From: UMGS172 sp045587185
Lineage (GTDB): Bacteria > Bacillota > Clostridia > Oscillospirales > Acutalibacteraceae
DNA: 64,000 nt
Direction of reading: 5' to 3'
NCBI GenBank assembly: GCA_045587185.1
Contig: JAZNBS010000032.1
Coordinates: forward strand, 1 to 64,000
Both the position numbers and the translations under genes were made by a program. Below the pieces are notes generated by a model. It did not search any database. It was not told the DNA's origin and was given only the letters and a program-made list of their open reading frames with translations. Of this stretch, positions 51,834 to 60,967 are shown piece after piece. The stretch's first letter is position 1. Every line of letters starts with the position of its first letter.

Positions 51834-54647
51834 ATGTCTAAGGACGTCAAAATTGAAATAATTTATTACAAAACAGCGACCGATGTTTCTTTAGAGTTCG
51901 GTCTGCATGACCAATATCCCCTACGTCTGCTTTCCTCCTGTTGTAATGACCTTAAATCGTTTTTCAAAAGCCTTAAAAGGGCGGTTATGCGAAGCGAGAT
52001 AATTCTGTTGGTCGGTGGATACGACGATGAAAAAGAATATCTACCGGGATTTTTGGCGCGTTCCATCGGTCAGAAATGTGTTATCCCCGATTATGGAAAA
52101 CTTGGTGTCATTGCAAGCAACCACTACATTTTGCCAAAAGATGCTAAGCCTCTTGCACCCAAAAGCCGTTTGTTTGGCGGATTTTTAATTGAACACGGTC
52201 CTCAGACCATCATAAGTCTTACCGATGACCAAAAGATACGCAACGAACTTGTCAAGCAATTTATCGCAAGTTACATAACCGAACATCACAACAGTTTCAA
52301 CAGTCCGTTTGTATTAAAACCCGACGTGGAAAAGGTTGAGAATGAAAAAACCGAACAATCCACCGAATATACTGATATTTCTTCCAACGGTGACAATGCC
52401 GACACCCCCGAAACTAATACTGTAGTTTTGGAAGAAACCACAAACGAAACTGTTTTGAATCTTGATGATTTCGATGTGCCGTTGATTTTTGAAAATGAAG
52501 ATAATATCGAGAACTCTGACAGCGATGATTCCGATGATAACGGCAACGACGACAGTATTTTTATCTATGAAATTGAAAAAAATTACACCCACAGAAAGCG
52601 ACGTGCAGTACGTATATGGTGCATCATCTTATCACTGCTTGTTGTTTTATCCACTGTTGCGGGTGCATTATCAACCAAATTTATTGGCAAAGGTGAAGAT
52701 TATTATAAAAAGTTAAACCAAATATATAACTCTCACGGTGATGATATATCAAGCGGTTTTCAAAAGGTCAAGCAACGCAATAATGCTATTTTTACTTGGC
52801 TGAAGTTTGATTCTATCGGCATCAACCACCCTGCTTTCAGCGTTGTTGATGCTTCTAAGAATGAATATTTGAATAGGTTGCCGAACGGCACCGAGGATGT
52901 GAGAGGCACCCTATATTCTGAGTTTGTCGGTTCACTTACTTCATCCGTGGGAAACGCGATAATATACGGCAACTCTGCAAACGGCGGCCTTTTGCAAGAA
53001 GTCCCTGCTAACCTCGAAGAACTCCTTGGCAGCGAATTTACTGCTGCAGATAACCGATTCTTAACAAATTGGCAAGTTTTCTCTGTTTTTAAGGAGAGTT
53101 CTGTCAACGGTTATGACTATTGGAAGACCGATTTTGACAATGATGATGCTTACCGTGAACATTTGATTGCCTTGCAAAATCTGTCCATTGGCAATTTTGA
53201 AAAAACGCTTTACGGCAACGAGAAACTGCTTATAATAGTAGGAATTGGCACTGATGATAAGTTTGTGTTGGCTGCGTGCCTTGATTCGGTACGTGTTTTG
53301 ATGATCACCAACGAAACTGTCAATAGTTCCGTTGGCAATCAGTCGCACATTGATTCCTCATTGTCCGACAGTACGGTTTCAAGCAATACTTTAAGTTCGG
53401 AACCTGATGACTCACACACCGGTGACCATAACGACTTTCACGGTGACTCACCCGATATAATCTTACCCCCACCCCCTGTAACAAGTTCTTCACCGTCTTC
53501 TTCTAATGCCTCTTCATCAAAACCTTCCTCATCAACCGTACAATCATCAAACACATCTTCTCAAAACAGTTCGAATGACACATCAACCAAGGTTTCATCG
53601 GTTATCGGTTCTTCATCTGTTGTTTCTTCAGTGCCGTCAAGCACACAATCTACCTCATCTGGCAACACATCGTCACACATAACCTCTGCCGAACCCTCAA
53701 GGCCCGATGTGACCTCTTCACAGACATCAAGTACCGTCACATCTTCAAAGCCATCGTCTGTGGTGGCATCAAGTTCATCGCAAGCCAGTTCATCTCAACC
53801 GCCCAAACCTACGGTTGACCCAATATACACCTGGGATGTTGAACTGTCCTGTATTGACAATGCAACTGGTATAAAATATACAGGCAAAGCCGTGGACATT
53901 GTTGCAATGATACTTGAGGACGAAATGAGTCCCACCATTGACCCCCCTGAGGCTTTGATTGCCCAGTCAGTTGTTAAATATAATTGGCTTTTAAACAACA
54001 ACGGCCTTAATCCAAACAAAGCCCCAAGCAACGCGCTTGACCCCAACCCAACACCTCAGGCAATCAAGTATGCTACAGCGGCAAAGGGAATGGTGCTTAT
54101 GTATGGTAACACCGTTGCTAAAACATATTGCTATGCTTATTCTGCGGGTAAGACTGCCTGCTATCAGGATATTTGGGGAGGCACCGCCTACCCCTATCTG
54201 CAAAGTGTTGACTGTTCAATCGACGAGCAACTTAAAGACTTCAAAACCACTTCAACATATTCGGCCGCAAAAATGCAAGAACTTATAAAAACGGTTTGCG
54301 GTATTGATGTAAGTGAAATGCCCAAAACCGAATGGCTTGTTCCCACCAAACGTGATGCCAACGGTCTGTATTGTCTGAAAATTAAGATTGGCGGCAAAGA
54401 GTATAACGGACGTTATCTGCGTGAAACTTTGCTTGCAAAGAAAAACACTAATATGGCCGCTATAAGGTCGACAGCATATGAAATTGAGTACAACGAAGAA
54501 CAAGACGCCTTTACTGTGACCTGCAAAGGTTACGGACACGGTGTTGGATTCAGCCAACGCGGTGCCAAAGCCTATGCCAAAGAGGGTTGGACTGCCGAAC
54601 AACTGTTAGCTCACTTCTTCCCAGGTACCACGTTAATTAAAAATTGA
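51834..54647 (+). CDS. Multidomain SpoIID/LytB protein with CinA-like N-terminal domain and degenerate sortase domain
   Basis: 937 residues; AGGAGGAGG precedes the ATG. Order: (1) 1-150, a domain whose blocks align with the CinA MoCF domain; (2) 165-250, an acidic Asp/Glu/Asn linker; (3) one transmembrane segment 260-282 after the basic HRKRR; (4) about 290-490, a sortase-like barrel in which IIYGNSA replaces IIYGHNM and LIIVGIG replaces the Cys strand, so the triad reads Asn380, Ile471, Lys476; (5) 495-660, a Ser/Thr/Pro-rich spacer; (6) 665-937, a SpoIID/LytB domain with Glu697 in LEDEM, the WGGTAYPYLQSV block and GYGHGVGFSQRGA. The last domain is expected to cut denuded peptidoglycan glycans, as SpoIID does in engulfment. 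Bitopic with the C-terminal parts outside. The domain calls are from sequence; the joint function is unknown. Confidence 0.85.
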   Translation: MSKDVKIEIIYYKTATDVSLEFGLHDQYPLRLLSSCCNDLKSFFKSLKRAVMRSEIILLVGGYDDEKEYLPGFLARSIGQKCVIPDYGKLGVIASNHYILPKDAKPLAPKSRLFGGFLIEHGPQTIISLTDDQKIRNELVKQFIASYITEHHNSFNSPFVLKPDVEKVENEKTEQSTEYTDISSNGDNADTPETNTVVLEETTNETVLNLDDFDVPLIFENEDNIENSDSDDSDDNGNDDSIFIYEIEKNYTHRKRRAVRIWCIILSLLVVLSTVAGALSTKFIGKGEDYYKKLNQIYNSHGDDISSGFQKVKQRNNAIFTWLKFDSIGINHPAFSVVDASKNEYLNRLPNGTEDVRGTLYSEFVGSLTSSVGNAIIYGNSANGGLLQEVPANLEELLGSEFTAADNRFLTNWQVFSVFKESSVNGYDYWKTDFDNDDAYREHLIALQNLSIGNFEKTLYGNEKLLIIVGIGTDDKFVLAACLDSVRVLMITNETVNSSVGNQSHIDSSLSDSTVSSNTLSSEPDDSHTGDHNDFHGDSPDIILPPPPVTSSSPSSSNASSSKPSSSTVQSSNTSSQNSSNDTSTKVSSVIGSSSVVSSVPSSTQSTSSGNTSSHITSAEPSRPDVTSSQTSSTVTSSKPSSVVASSSSQASSSQPPKPTVDPIYTWDVELSCIDNATGIKYTGKAVDIVAMILEDEMSPTIDPPEALIAQSVVKYNWLLNNNGLNPNKAPSNALDPNPTPQAIKYATAAKGMVLMYGNTVAKTYCYAYSAGKTACYQDIWGGTAYPYLQSVDCSIDEQLKDFKTTSTYSAAKMQELIKTVCGIDVSEMPKTEWLVPTKRDANGLYCLKIKIGGKEYNGRYLRETLLAKKNTNMAAIRSTAYEIEYNEEQDAFTVTCKGYGHGVGFSQRGAKAYAKEGWTAEQLLAHFFPGTTLIKN

Positions 54648-54677
54648 TTGAATAACTAACTCAACGAGGTGTATTAA

Positions 54678-55184
54678 ATGATAGATAAAGTTTTGGACGC
54701 ATTGAGGGGAATTCCGCCTGAACTCATAGTATTTTTGATATCATTATTGCCGATACTTGAACTCAGAGGCGGACTTGTAGCGGCGGCAATTTTAGGTGTG
54801 GAATGGTATATTGCTTTCCCAATTTGCGTTTTGGGAAATATGCTCCCCATACCGATTATATTACTTTTTATCAAACAAATATTTAGGTTGTTGAGAAAAG
54901 CGCCACTGTTTAAAAAGATTATCCCATATCTTGAGGAAAAGGCAGGGCAAAAAGGCAGTCTTATTAACCGCGGACGGTTTATAGGTCTGTTTTCATTCGT
55001 TGCTATCCCATTACCCGGCACAGGTGCATGGATGGGTGCTTTGGCCGCAACTCTGCTTGATATCAGAATGAAGCGTTCATTCCCTATAATTTTCCTAGGT
55101 GTTGTAACCGCAGGCATTATAATGTTACTTGTGGCATATGCACTGCCCGACCTTTGCGCAAAACTTTTTGGGTTCAGTTTTTAG
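54678..55184 (+). CDS. Small multidrug export family membrane protein (COG2426)
   Basis: 168 residues, mostly hydrophobic, with about four to five membrane segments. The conserved LLPILELRGG near the start and IPLPGTGAWMGALAA in the middle identify the family. The name comes from weak drug-export claims; the real substrate is unknown. Last gene of the operon, 30 bp after the SpoIID protein gene. Confidence 0.88.
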   Translation: MIDKVLDALRGIPPELIVFLISLLPILELRGGLVAAAILGVEWYIAFPICVLGNMLPIPIILLFIKQIFRLLRKAPLFKKIIPYLEEKAGQKGSLINRGRFIGLFSFVAIPLPGTGAWMGALAATLLDIRMKRSFPIIFLGVVTAGIIMLLVAYALPDLCAKLFGFSF

Positions 55185-55218
55185 ACCAACACTCTAACTG
55201 ATTATACCAACATTACAC

Positions 55219-55256
55219 AAAAACCTCCCACTCACAACAGTGAGTGGGAGGTTTTT
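55219..55256. terminator. Bidirectional terminator between the exporter gene and ftsZ
   Basis: Perfect 17-bp stem with an AACA loop (arms 55219-55235 and 55240-55256), five A/T at each base, between convergent genes. Confidence 0.97.
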
Positions 55257-55271
55257 AATGTACTTTTATTC

Positions 55272-56330
55272 TTATTTCAAGGATTCAAGAATTGTGATGT
55301 AACCGTCATCCTCAGGCTGTGCGCCGGTTGAAAGAGTGGACAGAATATCATCTGCGGGGCTCTTTTCTTCCTTGTCATCGCCAAGACCAGTTGCAACAAC
55401 AGTGATACGCATCTCGTCCTCAAGGTTGGGATCAAGCTGAGTACCCCAGATAATGGTTGCATCGGGGTTGACCATGTTGTGGATGATGGTAGAAGCCTGT
55501 TCGACCTCTTCGAGACCGATATCCTCGGAACCGATAATGCTGATGATAACACCGCGTGCATTTTCCATACTGGTTTCGATAAGCGGGCTGGAGATAGCCT
55601 TCTGTGCGGCAAGTTCTGCTTTGTCGCGACCATTTGCAATACCAACGCCCATATGTGCGAAGCCAGCGTCCTTCATAACTGCGGTGACATCTGCAAAGTC
55701 AAGGTTAACCATAGCGGTAACATTGATAAGTTCAGAAATACTCTGAACGCCCTGACGGAGAACATCGTCGGCAATTTCAAAAGCGTTCTTCAAGGTGATC
55801 TTCTGCTCAGAAACAAACTTTAATCTTTCGTTAGGGATAACAATAAGGCTATCAACCTGTTCACGGAGAGCAGCAATACCTTCCTCTGCCTGAAGCATTC
55901 TCTTTCTGCCTTCAAATGCAAAAGGCTTGGTTACGATACCAACAGTGAGGATACCGAGTTCCTTTGCAATCTGAGCAACAACGGGTGCTGCTCCTGTTCC
56001 TGTACCGCCGCCCATACCAGCTGCGATAAAGACCATATCTGCGCTACGGAGAGCTGCTGCAATTTCATCTTTAGACTCCTGAGCTGCACTCTCACCCTTA
56101 TCGGGAGAAGCGCCTGCACCCTGACCCTTGGTAAGTTTTTCACCAATCTGGATCTTGTGGGTTGCCTTGGAAAGCAACAAAGCAGCCTTATCGGTATTGA
56201 TTGCAATAAACTCAACGCCGCGGACACCGGCATCAACCATACGGTTAACAGCGTTACCGCCGCCACCGCCAACACCAACAACTTTAATCTGTACTACATC
56301 AGCAGTTTCGTTATCAATTTCGAATGCCAT
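55272..56330 (-). CDS. ftsZ: Cell division protein FtsZ
   Basis: About 352 residues from ATG 56330, nine bases after GGAAGG. The tubulin signature GGGTGTGAAP, the T7 loop with NLDFADV and the GIGNGRDKAE-like region are intact. The C-terminal linker is short and ends with DGYITILESLK, a weak version of the FtsA/SepF-binding tail. The protein forms the Z ring. It is the last gene of the cluster and also has its own promoter; ftsA is not adjacent. Confidence 0.98.
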   Translation of the reverse strand: MAFEIDNETADVVQIKVVGVGGGGGNAVNRMVDAGVRGVEFIAINTDKAALLLSKATHKIQIGEKLTKGQGAGASPDKGESAAQESKDEIAAALRSADMVFIAAGMGGGTGTGAAPVVAQIAKELGILTVGIVTKPFAFEGRKRMLQAEEGIAALREQVDSLIVIPNERLKFVSEQKITLKNAFEIADDVLRQGVQSISELINVTAMVNLDFADVTAVMKDAGFAHMGVGIANGRDKAELAAQKAISSPLIETSMENARGVIISIIGSEDIGLEEVEQASTIIHNMVNPDATIIWGTQLDPNLEDEMRITVVATGLGDDKEEKSPADDILSTLSTGAQPEDDGYITILESLK

Positions 56331-56389
56331 TTTAATCATCCTTCCGTTTTTGTATATATTAATACCTAAACTTACAGTATTCCTAGAAC

Positions 56390-56418
56390 ATTATACAATG
56401 TATTTTATAAAAATGCAA
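56390..56418 (-). promoter_or_regulatory. Promoter of ftsZ
   Basis: Minus strand TTGCAT (56413-56418), 17-base spacer, TATAAT (56390-56395), 60 bp before the chosen ATG. Confidence 0.78.
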
Positions 56419-56430
56419 TACTAAATATTG

Positions 56431-56459
56431 AAAAAAATCAGAAATATTGTGATTTTTTT
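56431..56459 (-). terminator. AT-rich hairpin, possible terminator after ftsQ
   Basis: AAAAAAATCA and TGATTTTTTT pair over 10 bp with a 9-base loop; a T run forms the 3' arm. It lies 24 bp past the ftsQ stop. The stem has only one G-C pair, so it is weak. Confidence 0.42.
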
Positions 56460-56483
56460 TAAATAAAACCGCTATATCTTGAA

Positions 56484-57284
56484 TTATTTAAGAAATTCGG
56501 TTATGTCTTCATACTTAAGAACGGCTTTTTTATTATTAACCGACCAATCCACCAAAGAAATGCTTGCACTGACATCCTTTTCAACCGATTTCAGCATTGT
56601 TTCAAGGTGGTTGAACTTCCCACCCATTTCGGTATAACTGCCAAGTTTTATGTACAGTTTCTCGTTTATCACAAACTTTATATCAACAAGGTTATCAACG
56701 TCAACCAAAATCAAATCAAAACCTTTGGCGTTGCAAAGTCCAACAATATCATTCAAAACATCCCGCTGATGTTTGTCAGAAAAATCGACCGCTTTTCCAA
56801 TGATAAACTCTGAGGATTTTATACCCTTTACTCTAAGAAGTCCCCCAGGTCGCTCAACCGTTGAACGCAATATCTTGAAATCAGAGTCGGCAATGTACAT
56901 ACCATCCTCTGTTTCGAAAACCATTGATTCACTCGCAGGTGTTACTTCAATTCCCAAAGCGTCTGGCAAAGATTTCACAACATTTACCTTTTTCACATAC
57001 GGCAAGGATTTCGTAATGTTTTCGGCAATTTCATCGGAGGACATTCTGATAAGATTATCACCGACAGTTACCCCTGATGCATCAATTATCTCCTGTTCGG
57101 AATAAATACTTCTACCGATGATTTTAACGGTGTTTAGATTGAATAAAACAGTCAACATCAACGTGACAGCAATACCAACAATAACAAGCAGTATCAAAGT
57201 AAGCAACATCGCGACCTTGATTTTTGATATTCTGCGCTTACCGTTCTTAGGTCTGCGACCGTTTTCAGAGTATTCTACCTTCAT
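56484..57284 (-). CDS. ftsQ: Cell division protein FtsQ/DivIB
   Basis: 266 residues: a basic cytoplasmic start, one transmembrane segment (about 25-48), a POTRA domain beginning NTVKIIGRSIYSEQEI, then the FtsQ/DivIB beta domain. It is part of the FtsQ-L-B regulatory complex of septal synthesis. It follows murA by 18 bp. Confidence 0.93.
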   Translation of the reverse strand: MKVEYSENGRRPKNGKRRISKIKVAMLLTLILLVIVGIAVTLMLTVLFNLNTVKIIGRSIYSEQEIIDASGVTVGDNLIRMSSDEIAENITKSLPYVKKVNVVKSLPDALGIEVTPASESMVFETEDGMYIADSDFKILRSTVERPGGLLRVKGIKSSEFIIGKAVDFSDKHQRDVLNDIVGLCNAKGFDLILVDVDNLVDIKFVINEKLYIKLGSYTEMGGKFNHLETMLKSVEKDVSASISLVDWSVNNKKAVLKYEDITEFLK

Positions 57285-57302
57285 ATCCTCACCGCTTTCA
57301 AC

Positions 57303-58568
57303 TTAAAAATTTTTAATCCTTTTAATATCGGCTCCGAGCGAATTGAAAATGTGCTCAAAACCGTCGTAGCCACGGTCAATATAGCATATATTATTAATAT
57401 TTGAAGTGCCGATTGAAGCCATTGCGGCCAATGACAGCGCCGCACCGCCGCGAAGGTCTGCCGCATTAAGGTAAGCACCGTGAAGATGTTTCACACCTGT
57501 AATAACAGCAACCCTGCCAAAGGTTTTTATCTTTGCTCCGAGCCGTTTCATATCATCAATATAACCGAACCGACTGTTGAAAATATTTTCAACAAAAACA
57601 CCTGTACCGTGCGCGGTAGATGAAACTGCAACCAACAACGGTCCTGCGTCAGTGGGAAAGCCGGGATAGGGTTGTGTGGTAATTGTGTCAAAATTACTCA
57701 AGTTTTTATGGGATATAACAGTGAGACATCCGTCATTCTTATATTCAATTTGGCAACCGCATTCACGAAGCACCGAGGTTATCGGCACAAGATGGTCGTA
57801 AACAATATTTTGAAGATTAACCTTACCTCCACAGATTGCAACACCGCACATACAGGTTGCCGCAACAATTCGGTCAGGCATTACGGTATATTCAATCCCT
57901 TTGAGTTGCTTTACGCCGTTGATGATTACGGTATCGGTGCCCGCACCTCTTATATCGGCACCTGCCTTTTTTAGAAAATTTGCAAGGTCGGTTATTTCGG
58001 GCTCACATGCGGCATTTTTAATTACAGTCGTTCCTTTACATAAAACCGATGCAAGAATAATATTTTCAGTTGCACCAACGCTTGGGAACTTCAAATAAAC
58101 TTCGGTACCGCAAGCACCGTTGGGCATATCACAGACAATTTTTGAACCGTCATATTGTACGGTTGCACCGAGTTTTTTCAATGCATCAATGTGCAGATCT
58201 ATCGGTCTCGGCCCCAATTCACATCCACCTGGCAAACTCATTTCGGCCTTGCCTGTTCTGGCCACAACAGCACCCATAAACACTATGGACGAGCGCATTT
58301 TATGCATAAGGCACTCAGGGACACAAGTATTACACCGAAGTGACGGATTGACCGTTACAGTTGTACCCTCACGTCTCACATCACACCCAAGGCAAGACAA
58401 AATATCAATCGAAGCATCAACATCAGACAGGTTCGGACAATTATGTAAAACACATTGGCCATTGCACAGAAAAGTGGCGGCAAGCAGTGGCAAAACGCTG
58501 TTTTTCGCACCTTGCACCTTATATTCTCCGTAAAGTTTTTTACCGCCGTTTATAATAAACACGGACAT
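57303..58568 (-). CDS. murA: UDP-N-acetylglucosamine 1-carboxyvinyltransferase
   Basis: 421 residues from ATG 58568, six bases after GAGGTG; an in-frame GTG overlaps that site. PEP-binding Lys22 is in GAKNSVLP and the fosfomycin-target Cys116 in GCELGPRPIDLH. It starts peptidoglycan synthesis by adding enolpyruvate to UDP-GlcNAc. The ribosome site lies in the loop of an inverted repeat (58566-58593). Confidence 0.98.
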   Translation of the reverse strand: MSVFIINGGKKLYGEYKVQGAKNSVLPLLAATFLCNGQCVLHNCPNLSDVDASIDILSCLGCDVRREGTTVTVNPSLRCNTCVPECLMHKMRSSIVFMGAVVARTGKAEMSLPGGCELGPRPIDLHIDALKKLGATVQYDGSKIVCDMPNGACGTEVYLKFPSVGATENIILASVLCKGTTVIKNAACEPEITDLANFLKKAGADIRGAGTDTVIINGVKQLKGIEYTVMPDRIVAATCMCGVAICGGKVNLQNIVYDHLVPITSVLRECGCQIEYKNDGCLTVISHKNLSNFDTITTQPYPGFPTDAGPLLVAVSSTAHGTGVFVENIFNSRFGYIDDMKRLGAKIKTFGRVAVITGVKHLHGAYLNAADLRGGAALSLAAMASIGTSNINNICYIDRGYDGFEHIFNSLGADIKRIKNF

Positions 58569-58593
58569 AGTATGCACCTCGGTACATACTATG
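58566..58593 (-). promoter_or_regulatory. Inverted repeat enclosing the murA ribosome-binding site and start codon
   Basis: The 9-bp arms CATAGTATG (58585-58593 on the minus strand) and CATACTATG (58574-58566) are perfect complements. The 10-base loop contains GAGGTG, the murA ribosome site. The murA ATG is the last three bases of the 3' arm. Folded, the transcript would hide the start codon; the same sequence could alternatively be a protein-binding site. Confidence 0.7.
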
Positions 58594-58607
58594 CAGGTGT
58601 TTTAAAT

Positions 58608-58627
58608 TTGTTATAAATTGTTATAAA
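58608..58627. repeat. Tandem direct repeat upstream of murA
   Basis: Two exact copies of TTGTTATAAA (58608-58617, 58618-58627) just past the murG stop. Part of the 61-bp murG-murA spacer; possible regulatory site or chance in AT-rich DNA. Confidence 0.45.
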
Positions 58628-58629
58628 TA

Positions 58630-59754
58630 TTAACGTTGTTTGGCGAGATTCAACACAATTTCGGCAATTTTTCGGTCTGCATCCGCAATAGCGGTTTCTT
58701 TAGCCGAACGTGACATTTCGTTTAACCGTGCCTCATTACCCAACAGTTCTCTGACCGTTTCGAGCAATTTTTCACCGTTCAAATCCTTTTCTTCGATAAG
58801 TTCGGCGGCATTTACACGCTTTAATGACATTGCATTATGGGACTGATGATTTTCGGCAACATACGGCGAAGGAATAAGAATTGAAGCCTTTCCACACAGT
58901 TGAAGTTCGCAAACCGACATAGCACCTGCGCGGCTTATTACAACATCGGCCGCCGCCATCATAACATCCATATTATCAATATATTCGAGAATGTTGACCT
59001 TGCCGTTATCTTGGGTATAGCCGATTTCGGACGCCTTTTGCATAAAATCAGCATAACCCGACTTGCCTGTTCCGTGAAAATGGGTGAAACCCCTGTTTTG
59101 AAGATTCCATTCAACAACCTTTAGTACAGCATTGTTGATTGCCCTTGCACCAAGACTTCCGCCAAACGAAAGCAGTACCTTTTCATCAGCAGGGATACCG
59201 AGTTTTTGCCTTGCCTCGGCCTTTGAAACGGTGGTCAATGACTGCCTTATAGGATTTCCCGTGATGACAGGTGGGTTTTTGGAATTAAGGTTTTTAAGTG
59301 CATCCTCCATTGCCACCATAACAATATCGACCAGCGGTGCCAACATCTTGATAGTCATTCCCGGATAAGCATTGGCCTCATGCACGGCTGTTTTTATGCC
59401 CAATTTCGCGGCCTCTCGAAGTACGGGACCGCATACATAACCGCCTGTGCCCACAACGACATCGGGGTTGAGTTGGCGCAAAAGTTTCTTTGAAGCAAAC
59501 GACGACGCAACTGCCTTGTATGCAGCGCTGATATTCCTAAAGATATTTTTTACCGTGATTTTTCTTTGAAAACCTGCAACGTCAATAGTGTAAAAATCAT
59601 ATCCAGACATTGGCACAAGACGACTTTCCATTCCCCTCTTTGTACCAACAAAACTGATTTTACAATCAGGACAAACCTGTTTTATGTACCCTGCAACCGC
59701 AATAGCAGGGTTGATGTGACCGGCGGTACCGCCACCTGCAAATACAATATGCAT
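58630..59754 (-). CDS. murG: UDP-GlcNAc-undecaprenylpyrophosphoryl-MurNAc-pentapeptide GlcNAc transferase
   Basis: 374 residues, GT-B fold. The first glycine loop is FAGGGTAGHINPA; the second domain has FGGSLGARAIN and the donor-site SRAGAMSVCELQ. It turns lipid I into lipid II on the inner membrane face. It follows ftsW by 20 bp. Confidence 0.98.
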   Translation of the reverse strand: MHIVFAGGGTAGHINPAIAVAGYIKQVCPDCKISFVGTKRGMESRLVPMSGYDFYTIDVAGFQRKITVKNIFRNISAAYKAVASSFASKKLLRQLNPDVVVGTGGYVCGPVLREAAKLGIKTAVHEANAYPGMTIKMLAPLVDIVMVAMEDALKNLNSKNPPVITGNPIRQSLTTVSKAEARQKLGIPADEKVLLSFGGSLGARAINNAVLKVVEWNLQNRGFTHFHGTGKSGYADFMQKASEIGYTQDNGKVNILEYIDNMDVMMAAADVVISRAGAMSVCELQLCGKASILIPSPYVAENHQSHNAMSLKRVNAAELIEEKDLNGEKLLETVRELLGNEARLNEMSRSAKETAIADADRKIAEIVLNLAKQR

Positions 59755-59774
59755 AACCTATACCTCTATCCACA

Positions 59775-60941
59775 TTAAAGCGTTTTCTTTAAACTGCACG
59801 CACGCGAAACCGAAAGAATTATACCCATTTCAAATAAAAGTATCACCAAAGATGTTCCTCCGTAACTGAAGAACGGAAGACTGATACCTGTGTTCGGGAT
59901 AGTGTTGGTAACAACCAAGATATTAAGTGCCATCTGCAGTCCCACCTGAAATGTGAGACCCATTGCAAGCATTGAGCCAAATTTGTCGGGAGCCTTCATT
60001 GCAACAACAAAACCTCTCCACATCAACAGACAGAAAAGAATTATTATAATCATTGCGCCTATAAAGCCCAACTCTTCACAAACTATGGCAAATATAAAGT
60101 CGTTATGCGGTTCGGGCACCCAAAGGTATTTTTGTCTAGACTGCCCCAGACCTCTGCCAAGCCAACCGCCTGAACCGATTGACAAAAGCGACTGAATGGT
60201 CTGATAACCCTCACCTACGGGCGCTGCCCACGGATTTAACCAGTAGGTTATGCGGTCCTGTGCGTAGGAAATAACTCCGCTTAAAACAACAATAATACCT
60301 GTTGCCGCGGCACCGAGACCTACAAAAACATATCTAAGTTTAATTCCGCCAACCACCATCATAACGGCACCGATAAGGAATATCAGAATGGTTGCAGAGA
60401 GATGCGGTTCAAGTACAACAAGTGCGCAAACAACCGCAACAAGCAGTCCCAAAAACAGAACGCCGAATTTGAATGTTTTCATCAGTTTCTGATTACCCGA
60501 AATAAGGTGCGCCAAAAGCAAAATTACCGCAAATTTAGCCAATTCGGACGGTTGAAAGTTAATCGGTCCCAATGAGAACCAACGTTTAACGCTTGTTCCC
60601 TGCACCATTGGAGGTAAAATCAACATCACAACAAGGAACGCAACCATCAAAAGATAAAACGGTATGGAAAATTTTCTCAAATGATGGTAATCAATTTTTG
60701 ACATAACCAACATTACAAATACGCCGAATACCGCAAATCCTGCTTGTTTTGTTATAAAGTGATAACTGTTTCCGTAATAGGTGTTGGCAAAAATATAACT
60801 TGCCGAAAATAGCATAACGAGACCGACAGTCAAAATAATTAAGAGCAAAATTAAAAAGGTAAGATCCATTTTGCCGTTAATAAAAAGTTTAGACCAAAAT
60901 CCGTCTTTTTTATTCAGTTTCTTTTCAGCCAAACGGATCAC
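59775..60941 (-). CDS. ftsW: FtsW/SpoVE-type SEDS peptidoglycan polymerase
   Basis: 388 residues with about ten membrane segments. SEDS landmarks: FQPSELAKFA, SIGSGGWLGRGLGQSRQKYLWVPEPHNDFIFA (given by its key parts GLGQS and PEPHNDFIFA) and FFSYGGTS. These proteins polymerise glycan strands with a class B PBP. In sporulating clostridia the gene in this position is often called spoVE; vegetative division and spore-cortex roles cannot be told apart here. The frame opens with GTG 60941 next to AAGGA; TTG 60932 is an alternative start. Confidence 0.95.
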   Translation of the reverse strand: MIRLAEKKLNKKDGFWSKLFINGKMDLTFLILLLIILTVGLVMLFSASYIFANTYYGNSYHFITKQAGFAVFGVFVMLVMSKIDYHHLRKFSIPFYLLMVAFLVVMLILPPMVQGTSVKRWFSLGPINFQPSELAKFAVILLLAHLISGNQKLMKTFKFGVLFLGLLVAVVCALVVLEPHLSATILIFLIGAVMMVVGGIKLRYVFVGLGAAATGIIVVLSGVISYAQDRITYWLNPWAAPVGEGYQTIQSLLSIGSGGWLGRGLGQSRQKYLWVPEPHNDFIFAIVCEELGFIGAMIIIILFCLLMWRGFVVAMKAPDKFGSMLAMGLTFQVGLQMALNILVVTNTIPNTGISLPFFSYGGTSLVILLFEMGIILSVSRACSLKKTL

Positions 60942-60967
60942 TTCCTTTTCTAAAATATCAAATCATA

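Noticed and set aside
53330..53820. Repetitive TCA/TCT-rich stretch looked like a satellite repeat
   Set aside because: It is in frame and codes the Ser/Thr-rich linker of the SpoIID multidomain protein.
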